This document shows, one piece after another, positions 50,001-62,000 of a DNA stretch of 64,000 bases. Position 1 is the stretch's first letter; each line of letters opens with the position of its first letter. The stretch lies in NCBI GenBank assembly GCA_013407085.1, contig JACCGJ010000688.1, positions 1 to 64,000 on the forward strand, given 5' to 3'. The position numbers and the translations under genes are program-made. A model generated the notes under the pieces. It saw only the letters and a program-made list of their open reading frames with translations. It had not been told where the DNA came from and made no database searches. Source of the stretch: Atriophallophorus winterbourni (Eukaryota; Platyhelminthes; Trematoda; Plagiorchiida; Microphallidae).

Positions 50001-53000
50001 TGCTTTGTCTCTTTCGACGTTCGCCGAGACCCTAAACATGAATGTTCGCATCCTGAATCGGTCTTGTCGGCCTTGTCTTTCTGTTAAGATGTTGAAGCAG
50101 ACTTTTAGAATGGTATGGTATAAGAGCACAAGTCTGATCCAGGCAAAGTGCCGCACAGTCACAGACTACATGTGAGCTAACATACTGTCAGGTTGCCCAA
50201 GCCTAAACAGGTATGCGGAAGAAAAGAGAACAGGAATGGTATTTATCTACGCAGATAGTTTGATTTCAGAATACTTGGATAGAGAATGTATCTGACGTTT
50301 GCCTGACTGTCTTCGAGTTTTGCGCTGGCTACCGCATGTTCTTCTCATTTGTTACTAGATGACATGGATGATCAGATAGATCAGCTGCGTCGTCCTTCTC
50401 AAAGTAAGTTTTGTCTGCACAATCCGATTGACTTTCTGTTGTGCATTGCTCGTGGCTGTCATCACGGTGCGTCCTTGTATTCATTCCAATCTCATGTCGC
50501 ACGATTCGTTTGTATTTGTGTTGGTGTGTGCGCGCGTGTGTGTTTTCAGCTGCTTACCAGTAGTCAACACAGCGTTTGGTTTTTCCAGGTAGCCCGGCGT
50601 TTGATCTACATTTGGATGAACAATTTCAACAGCAGCATTTTCTCGTGGGTCTGGTTTTGAGCAATATCTCGTGCTTGCTGGCCGGTTGTGTGGAGACAGG
50701 AAGCTGGGCCGCGGGACATAAACCGAATCATTTGCATCGTCGTCCGTTGGTCGTGCTACGTAATTTGTTAGCGAAACATGCTTTGGACCCGAGGTTTGCT
50801 GGCTCGCGTGCATGCCAGACGCGCATTTTCGCCCTCTATCTACCATTGGTCAACATAGTCTTGCAACATCCTGGTGTTTATGGTGCTCCCGGTAAGTTGT
50901 GACTCGATTGATTGACATTGTGAGCTGTATGAACTTCAGTTTTACGCCACATGGTGCTACGCCTAACATCTCCGCAGTCGCACAACGCGCGCATAAGTTT
51001 GAGTAGAAGGAAACAGATGCTTTGTGCTTAGAGCTAAATAAACCGATGTAATCTTCCTGGCAATAATAATAATTGGCGTTTGATATTCTTGCGTTCCAAT
51101 CTCACCATCATCAGGACCAGAGGTACTTGGTTAGGTGTGATTATTCGTCAGTAGTACGTCGTCCCTTGGCGATAAAAGTGGTTAATGTGAAACCTGGTGC
51201 CCCAAGAAAAATTTACTTTACGTACATTTGATTGCTTGAAATTTATGCATGAAATCACAAGCCTGGTCCAGGTAAATTGCCAGACAGTGAGAGACTGTAC
51301 ATGCGCCATTGGCTAGACAGAATTATATCGATAGCCAACACCGAATACCAAACTGCTGAGCAACTGTGACTGAATAAATCTTAATTAGGTGGACTGATGT
51401 GCAATCGTGCAGCATTTATGGGCTGTGCGGCTAACATCATGCTAAATTGATTGGCCAACGGTAGTGAGCTGCATGCTGAAACACGCTGGAGTCTCACTAC
51501 CATTTCTATCCCCCTTGTATCTGTCTAGGTCTGGGCAGCCTGACAGTATCTTAGCCCACGTGCAGTCTCTGACTGTACGGCACTTTGCCTGGATCAGGCT
51601 TGTGCTTTCATACGTACATACATACATATTTCTGTTAATCTGATACGCTGTTGACACTCCCGCCTTACTTTGTTTTTTGCAATCATGTCTGTTCTTCTAC
51701 ACTTGCAACATTACCGTTTTTAGTGCTACGCTAGACAATTTTTCAATAATGCGCCGATTTCGGTTTCTTAGATGATCAATGTTAAAAGATGTTCTGCAAA
51801 ACCTTGACTGAAGCTTACGTCACTGTCTGTTTGTCTTTTCAGGCGGTGCCTTGAAAAATGCACTACTTTCCGCCTCCTTCCAGTCAGGCGATACAATGGA
51901 GAAACGCGCGAAAACCAAGGATTTCTCGGCCAAAGTAACCACACCCAAGACAACTCGATCCTCGGAGCTTACTTCTCTGTGTTCCCATTCGTCGAGCGCT
52001 TCTTCTTTATCGACAGATAGCGGAAATTCGATCGTATCTCATGGCACGGAATCCGTTTCATCCGCCCGGAATGCGTCAGTTTACCTGACCAAGGAGGGCA
52101 AAGTTGCTCCGCACATACTGAATCAAATTGCTGGTAAGTTGGCGTGCGATTCCGTCCCACCGATTGTGTCTACATTATCGTAACTTTAGAACATCATTTT
52201 CTCCTTCTTCTCATCTCCAAAGGTGGCTCCCTTGGGTTAGGCGCACGTCGGATGAAGCGTTTAGAAGCCATTCAAGCGGCTAACAAACAACTGGAGCTTG
52301 ACCCCCTTTCCGTGGGAAATCATAACTCAACGTGCTCGGGAAGTACTCTAACACTGACGGAGGTTGATTCATCGTCTGTTAAATCAAACGGGTTCGACCC
52401 ACATTCCGCTGCAGGTGACATCAAGGAAGAAATTCCGATTTCTCCAAAGGTTGTCGATATTTTATCCACGGACGACTTTTCCCATAGTACGTTGATTTAT
52501 TTTTCGCATCCATTGTATCTCGATCGTTGCATTTTCTACTAACCAATTTTTATTGCATTTCTACTCTCTCTCTCTCTTTACTCTCATGCATAGTCATTGA
52601 TCCCAATTGGGGCGACCAGTTGTTAGCCTTCGTCGGAGTTCTCGATGGAGCTCCACAAAATCGTCCGTCCCCAGTGGCACTCGGTTCGGAGTTGCCACCG
52701 AAACTACCCAACAAGTGAGTTACACTTCTATTGAAACGATCCACTTCCCATTGAATACATCATCGGAACTCCTCGTTATTTCTACAGCGATGTTTCTCTC
52801 ACCCTCCACGACTCCTCATCCACCGTCCATGTGCGATCGCATCAGCATCGTCTTCCAATCGATCCTTCAAATTTGGGACCGCGTCGTCTGGCCGATCGAT
52901 GTCAGCGGGATTTGTTTATTTGTTTGCTACACATTTTGTCCTCCGTGACGGAGGAACAACTCACCGCACTGTTTCGTGGGTTTACCATGTTCGATAGATT

Positions 53001-56000
53001 CCAATTTCTGAATGTACTCAAGTATGTTCCAGTGTTTATTAGTCCCCGTTTTGTGTGTATTTGCTCTATGAACACGTGTTACACATCTTTCGTTAACCAT
53101 CTGGAAGCATTGTTTATCAGCTCTAACTTTCTCTTAAAATTCCGTTTGTTCATGCCCAAAAAGTTCTTCGTGTTGGTGAGTCAGTCAGTCCAGACGAGGC
53201 TGTTGACCATTTGCTCCGATCTGGTCGTACATTTCGTTCATAACTTGTGATCTTGATCTCGTGAGATTACAGCACATATTTGTGACTACTCATCCGTGCC
53301 AAGCCCATCGAACTATTCACAAAGTTGATCACGACGTCCATAATGAAGCACTGGAAGTTTCGCTCTTATTTGAGCTCATCAGCAGTGCATATCCTCCGCT
53401 TCGGGTGGGATTCGAACCCCCGACCATCACCATTGTAGTCCATGCCTTAACGACTGGGCTACCGTCCACCGTTTGACCGATCGCAATTAAGCGTTTATGA
53501 ACTGTTCTCCAGACTGGCACATTTGAGTAGCTTTGTTTGCCCGACCTATTCAGAAGGAGCCAGCAACATCTTTTGTGGTCGGAAGATCATTTTCGGTCGC
53601 TTTGGGCGACCACATAGAGATTGCTGGCTCCTTTCCTGAACTGGGCGGGCAACCAAGCTACTCACATGGGCCAGTCCCTAAAGAAACATCCACGAAGGCT
53701 TTATGACGGTCGATCAAATGGTGGACGTAGCCCAAGGTCGTCAAGTCGTTGGACTACAATGGTGGATGGTCGTGGGTTTCGTAATCCCGCCCCGAAGCTT
53801 TGGATATGCAACTGCTATTTAGGCGTAATAGAGGCGAAACTGCGAGTCAGTGCTTCCATTATTGACCAGGTCGTGATCACCTTTGTGATAGTTCGATTGG
53901 GCTTGGGCACGGATTATAGTCACAAATATAAACAACTTATTCTCCAAATATCGCATTACAACACATGTCTATGACCCTTGCTCGAGACCAAATCAAATGT
54001 CACTGTCTCGCATTTGTGTGTTCGTTAACGCGTGTAAAATTATGATATTTTTCCGATGCGATTTGCATGGATTCGTCCAATTGTATCACCATTATGGTCC
54101 GCTGTTGTATATCGCTCAGACGATGACCACTTTCGTCAATTTTCCTCCAGTTTTAAGGATGTTGTAAGTTCTACAAAACGACAATAAAGTAAATATCATG
54201 TATACTTGTTTAGAATGCACGGATGTGCAATCGTGTAGTATTTCGGTGCTGTGTGGCTAACACCATGCTAAATTGATGTTCCACTGATAATGAGCTGCAT
54301 GCTGAAACACGCTGGAGTCTCACTACCATTTCCTGTTCTTTTTTCCTCCTCATATTTGTCTAGGCCTGGACAGCCTGACAGTATCCTAGCCCATTTGCAG
54401 TCTGAATGTGCGGCACTTTGCCTAGATCAGGCATGTGCTATCAAACATAGATACATTCTTCTTTACGGTTATTATTGCCTTATCCCTGAATCTACGATTA
54501 TGTATTTGCACTTCTGTACCGAGTTCGTATTTATTTGGCACCTTTCATTGTCCAGTTTCTCCACCTTTCTTCTTTCATTTCACCAGCTTCGCAATCCAAC
54601 ATCTCCGTTATCGCGGCAGGAAATGTATCAATCAATACGAGTGAGTTGTTTTTATTCAACGTCAATCGTTCAGCCAACGACTCAACTTTCCTTAACACTT
54701 TGTTGGGCTTCATCTCGGTCGTGCACTGATTGAGGTGTGGCTTGTGGCGCATTTTGACAACCCATCAAAGTGGCGTTGAGCTTACTTGTAGTTCTCGTTG
54801 GTTCGGATGTAAGTGCAGCACTTTTCCTGGATCACGCTTGTCGTTTCTTGCATCACGCGTACATTCCTTGTGGTCAAAATTCCACAATACCCCAATCGCT
54901 GGGGCATGTCCAAATTATTTTTATCAGTTAAATATCCTAGTTTCGTTTACTGTACGGCAAGACGCGAACGGAAGCTGAATGCTTTCCATCTACGAAGCAT
55001 CCGTCGTATCTTGAACATATCGTGGATGGAGAGAGTGACTAATGCTGAAGTGCTTTCAAAAGCTTGTCTTCAGAGCACCGCCTGTGGTAGCTTGGCCACG
55101 TCTACTGAGTGGAAAATGGTCATATTCCGAAGGATCTACTCTATGGTGAGTTGCAATTATGAAGTCGACCATTGGGCAGACCGCACTTGCGGTACAAACA
55201 CGTTTGCAAAAGATACATGAAAGCTCTTGGCATTGACCCCGCGAGTTGGGAAGAACTTGTTCTTGACCGCTCACATTAGAGGCATTGTGTAAAGCGTCGT
55301 CTACAAGCTAGGGAGGAGCAGATACAACTCTTGGCTGCTGGATGTAGATCACGCCACCGGTGTGCAACTGACGTCTAACGACCGAGTTCTGACTTTCGTT
55401 ACCAGCGCTGCGGGAGAGATTGTTCCTCCCGAATCGGACTGTTTAGTGATTCCAAAAGCTGCAAAACTTGAACATTCACGCGATTGTGTTGTACATCCAT
55501 GGTCTACATCGACCGAAGCCGGTCAACAACAACTTATATCTATATATAGATATAAATGCAAAACACGATCAGTCATCGATTTCACACAAATACCATCACA
55601 ATCACGCTGTACTGCAACTTATGGTATTTTGTCTTTGGGTACATCGTTTCATGCTATTCATCTAGACAACCTGGCGCTTATCGACAATTTCACCCTTTCC
55701 AAGTGTGGTTCACTATTCTGCGTTGACTAAAGGTCATTCTTGAGTCGGTATCATTTATTTGCACGTCTGTCAGATTAGAAAAGCATGTTGACTGATTCGC
55801 TGTACATGCGCTATTCCGACCACCAAGTTTCAAAGTTATTTTTCACGGTTGTCGGATGCTTCATTCGCCTAATTGTTAGATTTCACACAAATGCGCAGCT
55901 TTATGGAACTAAACACAGGTAACGACGTGTTTTATCGGTTGTCGGCATCATGTGAAGGTTTTGGAGTTGTGCTGTGCTCTACTTGTGTCCAGATTCATGG

Positions 56001-59000
56001 GTTTTATCCTCCGAACGCGTGTACTCAACGTACCGTTCGTCAAGTCGTTTTATTTCAACCACTTTCGCTGTTTGTGAGCTTTTTATTATCGTTTCATCAT
56101 TAGAGTTTCAGACCTGTACAATCACAGTCATATGAAGCCTATGAAGCTTCAGAGTTGGTTTGACTGAAATCGCAGATTTTGTTAACTCCGTTTTATGGGT
56201 CGCCAAACTCGGAGAAACGTCGTTGTAGGGTGGACATGCAATGATCTCGCTGAAGCAAATAAAGGCCTTGATAACCTTGAACGGATGTGCAATCGTGCAG
56301 TATTTCTGTGCTGTGCGGCTAACATCGTGCTAAATTGATTGGCAACCGGTAGTGAGCTGCATGCTGAAACAGGCTGGAGTCTCACTACCATTTCTATTTC
56401 TTTCCCCCCTCATATCTGTCTAGGCCTGGGCAACCTGACAGTATTTTAGCCCACGTGCAGTCTCTGACTGTGCGGCACTTTGCCTGGATCAGGCTTGTGC
56501 TTTCATACATACAACCTTGAACGTGCCATTTCTCTGGTTGTTGCCCCCTAGTGGCGATTCACCCTCAGTGTTATGCATCTTTTTGGAATGCCCGATAAAT
56601 ATTGTATGCTGTGGAGTGGAGTTGCGTGGATGGCATGTTGTGATGCATGATGCTGAAAGCTACGAGGGAGCGGTCGTGTTGATGTCGACGTACTTGTTCA
56701 CGTCGTCGTGCTGGTCTCCAGTGCACTCTGGTATGAGGGTTTGTATCTGGTATGTGTCGCTATGTGTCTATCATCGTGTGTTTGTCTGTCTTTATTCCGT
56801 TATATATACTTGTTTGTTCACCGTCAGGCATCAGGGACAACAGCACATAATGTATGGGTGCGAAACCTGGACCTTTTATAAAGAACACATTCGGCGTCTC
56901 CAAATATTTGACAACCGATGTCTCCGCATACGCACCGATACTCTCCGAAATAAGTTGTTCGGTAGTAATGTTGATATAGAGAAGCAGATCAACCTGCATA
57001 GGTTACGCTGGTTGGGTGACGTTTTACGGATGCCGGACCACCGACTTCCGAAACGGATTCGTTTTGCGACGTTATGGTGCATGGCAGTGAAAGCCGCAAG
57101 GAAGCTGCCATGCTGATGTCGCTCTACTCGTTCACGAAACTTGATTGAATGCATGTTCCATTCGAGGTGTAGGCACCTCTTCCCATTTTGTTGTACTTCT
57201 CTTATGATATAGCTATTTACGTCCCACATTCCCCATATTTTAGGATTTACTTTTTCGTGTTTGTGGCATTAAGCATTCGGTACGTGCTACCGGTGTAATG
57301 CTGTCAGTAATGATAATGACATAGGTTTACCCTCTCAAATTCTGCTATCTATCAAATGGCTACAGTCAATGCACTGGACGTTTGTTCGCGGCATGTTCCC
57401 GAAGCCCTCGCCAAAGTTAAACGTTTTGAGGACACTGGCGGTTCAGTAGCTTGGTTTCGCTCCCCTATATACACTAGTTTCAAAGCGCCACACGTACTGG
57501 CAATTTCATGCCCGCGCAATCTGTTCATCAATAGTTGTAATTCCACCTTTTTAAGAGCAAAGAATAAAAAGAAAAGAGTTTTATTCGTTTGAACAGCGAA
57601 TAACGTTGATCTATCCACACATGTTTGACATAATGTTCTATTCCCCTCCATGTTTATTATTGAGATATTCTTGATTACAACAGCCAACTCGGTTAGGTTA
57701 CTCTCACTGGTAGGTAGGTAGGTAGGTAGGTATGAAAGCTCAAGCCTGATCCAGGCAAAGTGCCGCACAGTCAGAGACTGCACGTGGGCTAAGATACTGT
57801 CAGATTACCCAGGCCTAGACAGATACGAGAAAGAAAATAGAAATTGTAGTGAGACTCAAGCGTGTTACAGCACGCAACTCACTACCGGTGGCCAATCAAT
57901 TTAGCACGGTGTTAGCCGCATGCTTGCACATCCGTGCACTGGCAGCCAGGAAACAGTCGGCATTCCTTTGGCGAATCAATACGGTTTCAGTGCCTATTTT
58001 AGATTTAAATATAGCCTGATGAACCAAGTGTTCACAAATAATTAGACCTCAATGTTATGTTTCTCACGTCGCCTGTCTATTTCTGTCCTTCCGTTCGTCT
58101 TGATTGCATGCAAACAACAAGGCAGATAGCTGCGCAATAAACGTTGACTGTTAATCTAAGTCTAGCTTACATCGGTCAACAAACGGTTCCACTGAAACGC
58201 GACCATCAATTTGTTGTAGCGTTCCTCACAATATTGTACCCCTGCTGGTTTTCCTCTTCGGATGTTGGGTGCCATGTTGATTGCAGTGACCTTGCAACTG
58301 TGGGCGGATTTCTAAACCAATTTTGATTTGAAATGAAGGTTATTTGCTTTGATAAAATACGTTGGTTTTACCGCTCTGTGACGAGTAATCAACTCAATCA
58401 ATCGTCCAATGGTCGTTTCAGTGTCACCCTTCGCTGGATGGTAATTGGTGTGATGTGATTAACAACCGCTCGAAACAACGTTCTTGTTTCTGTTTGTCAA
58501 GCTGTTTTACCGTTTTCGTAATTCGGGTAGTGTGTCCATTTTGGCCTGGACCTCTGATGCTGGACTGGCTTGCTCGGAAATGTTCATTTGTGCTGGTAGT
58601 TTTATCCATTCCCGTTACTTTAGATAACCCCACATTTTAACATAGTCATACCATATTATTCTTATTCAGCTTACCTTGTTGTTCTCATCGCGGCACCTAG
58701 ACTTACAATCATTCCCGTTTCGCTACGGTGAAAGTAGTTGACGTTTGAATATTGGTTCGTGTGAGGATTATATTTCGAAAGAAAGGTTTATCTAACAATG
58801 AATGTTTCGTTATTTACCATCCATTTTTCTTTTCTCCAGACACATTAGTCGAAGTGCTGTTGGACGTTCATCATCTTGCGTTGTGGGAACCGCTGGCCAT
58901 AGTGACAGAACCGGTAATTTGCTGAATGCTTTTTTTCTTGTGTGTCACGTCTAACGCTGTTTCACACACGTCCTCTACGCTTTTTATCGGAACGTATTCT

Positions 59001-62000
59001 GATTCCAAGCCAATGACATGGTTCATCTGCATCTAGCCATACAATCATTGGCACTCTTCAAACATCTGACTCTCAATAAATGGCACTTTGTTCTTTTATA
59101 GTTCTTAAAACGAGGAAGTTTTTTACATGTCATCGCACCATCCAATTTCACCATGCGTTGGTTCATCGCGTCTCATATTTGTCAGCGTTTCGCCTTCAGT
59201 GCTATTCATTAAATGGTGTTCTCATGTTGGCAAGACTCAGCCCTTATTCTTGATTTTATATCATGTCCTGCATTACAGTTATTCTCTTGATGTCGTGTCT
59301 CACGTGCTTCTTGTGGCTTCTTGACAGTGTTAGTTGTCTGGATCTCTACCTCTTAAACTCAAGAGCGTTCCCCTTTGTTGATATTGTTTGTTTTTATTTC
59401 ACACCTTGTTTACCTTGTAAGCAATCTGTTGTTACGACTGGTCAAACTTCCGCTTCACATGTATATCTACTCTGATTGACACGTGAATACTTCCTCGTAC
59501 GAGCTCCCTTTACCGGGCGCATAAATTCTCTCTTTCTCTGTCTTAACTCTAGCGGAGTGTTTGAAATTAACCCTTAACTGCCTGAATTATTTTACAAGCG
59601 TCACCTCACTTCCGAAGTTTGTTGACAACTGGCGCGCCGCATGGCTCAGCCGTCTCAAACGCGTATCAAACGAGAGCAGAACGTGTACCGAATCCGATAC
59701 TCCCGGCATACGGAAGTGATCTGTCCAATTTATCCTATCATTAACCTCTAAATTTTGTGTACCGAATTTGACTCATTCGACCGTTAAGGGTTAACGCGAT
59801 AATTTGTCTGATTTACATCGTGCATGGTTTACAATCATGCACTAATTCTCTTCAGCGCAAGTCACACCGTTCTAAATTCATTGTCACTGGTAATGAGTTA
59901 CAACTCAGTAATTGCTGTCATGTCTTTGCCATTGGAAAAAGCATCGCCTACCACCATCACAGCTTGAAAACGTACATCATTTCACATATTTTGGTTCAAG
60001 TAATGCGGATAACCGTTCACAACCTGATCGACAGAGCAACTACAGCTTGGGTTAAACGTAACCCTGCCATGAAAATGATGGTATACAGCGCGTGCGTACT
60101 ATATGTTTTACCCCGAGGCGGGAAAACCTATACCATTCACTTAAGGCCCGAAAACACGCTAACTACCTTTCGTTTCCGGAAAATTCGTTACATCTTGAAC
60201 GTGTCGTGAATAGACTGATTCACGAATGCGGAAGTGTATTGCGAACCAGCTCTATGTTTACAACCTGGGTCATGTGTACAGAACGAAAAATGGTCGTATT
60301 GCAAACGATCTACTCTATGGAGAGTTGAAATCAGAAATCGACTATTGGACTGACCGCAAAGACAAAGAGAATTACAAAAGAGACGAAAGTTCTTGACAAA
60401 AAACGTGCTGGTAACCGCTCATTTTAAAAGCACCGTGTTAAACGTTATATCCAAGCTGATGGAGATGAGTTGCTGCTATCGACTGTTGATGGTGATGATC
60501 ACGCCGTCAGCGTGAAAATGCCGCGGATCGGCCGGGAGCTGCAGAAGAGATGGTTCTTTCAGAATCGGACTGTATACTAATTTAGCACGCCGTGAGACAT
60601 GCTGAATTCGCGATTGACCTTCACAGTCTAATTCTGGCGGTCCTTTCGGTTTTGCCATGTGTATGTATGTATGTATATATGTGAGCACAAGCCTGATCCA
60701 GTAAAAAGTGCAGCACAGTCAGAGACTGCACGTGGGCTAAGATACTGTCAGGTTGCCCAGGCTAGACAGATATGAGGAAGAAAAAGAACAGGAAATGGTA
60801 GTGAGATTCCAGCCTGTTTCAGCATGCAGCTCACTACCTCTGGCCAATCAATTTAGCACAGTGTTAGCCGCACAGCACTAAGTACTGCACGATTGCACAT
60901 CCGTGCATTATGTACATTAAACTGAATTAATAATCATTGCTTTGGCATCCATTCACAGAATACATCATCCTCTTGGAAGGCAATGTGGCTACCGAATCTG
61001 GACTTATCGTCTTGGATCTGTTGCATATGTACTCGAATGTTTTCAAGGTAGGTTGCGCAATATGTGTTTGCTTTTTTCTGTCCACGTTAAAAACTTGACG
61101 CTTCCAACCCTATCAACGGGATTATCATGTCCCATAAGCTAACAACGGTTAAGCACAATAAATAAATGTTTTTCGCATGTTTCGTATGCTCCGAAACTCA
61201 TGGAGTATTATGCGGGGATTTTGTACTCTCAGGTAACTTCGCTTCATAAGTGAAGCTGGAGGATAATTCTATTAGTGTCTTGTCCCACGTGCAGTCTCTG
61301 ACTGCATCAGGCTTGTGATTTCATACATACATACTATTAGTGTGGGACATTCATGAACATGGTCTCCTGTAAAACGCACTGTAAGCGAATATGCGTACTT
61401 CTTCTTGATAACCGATTTTACACAGATGCTCTTGAAATATCAGCTTTACTTTTAGCGTCGTATTCCGAAAGATCTACTCTATGATGAGTTGCAATTAGGA
61501 AGTTGACCATTGGGCAGAGCACACTTGCGGTACAAACACGTTTGCAAAAGATATATGAAAGCTCTTGGCATCGACCCGGCGAGTTGGGAAGAACTTGCTC
61601 TTGACCACTCACATTGGAGGTATTGTGTAAAGCGTCGTCTGCAAGCTGGGGAGGAGCAGATACAGCTCTTGGCTGCTGAACGCAGATCACGCCGCCGGCG
61701 TGCAACGGATGCAATACAACCGAGATCTGACTATCAATGCAAGTGCTGCGGGAGAGATTGTTCCTCCCGAATCGGAATGTTAGTCATTCAAAAACTGCTG
61801 ACTATGAAAATTCATGCGATTGTGATGTACATCCATGGTCGACATCGACCGAAGGAGGCCAACAACAACAACTTTTAGCGATAATGGATTGCGATAGGTT
61901 TTTCGGACCGTGACTGATTGATTCATGCGCTACCGTTTCCAGTAGATACACTCCCGTTTTAACGCGGCCACCTAACTTATGATTGTGAACGATTCTATTC

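Noticed and set aside
53400..53480. a tRNA gene, because of the perfect B box GGTTCGAATCC on the minus strand
   Set aside because: The sequence does not fold into a cloverleaf with paired acceptor ends, and it continues into a repeated body. It is a tRNA-derived SINE.
14720..61333. regular-looking repeated units as a CRISPR array
   Set aside because: Spacing is irregular, units are about 240 bases with target duplications, and the gene structure is eukaryotic.
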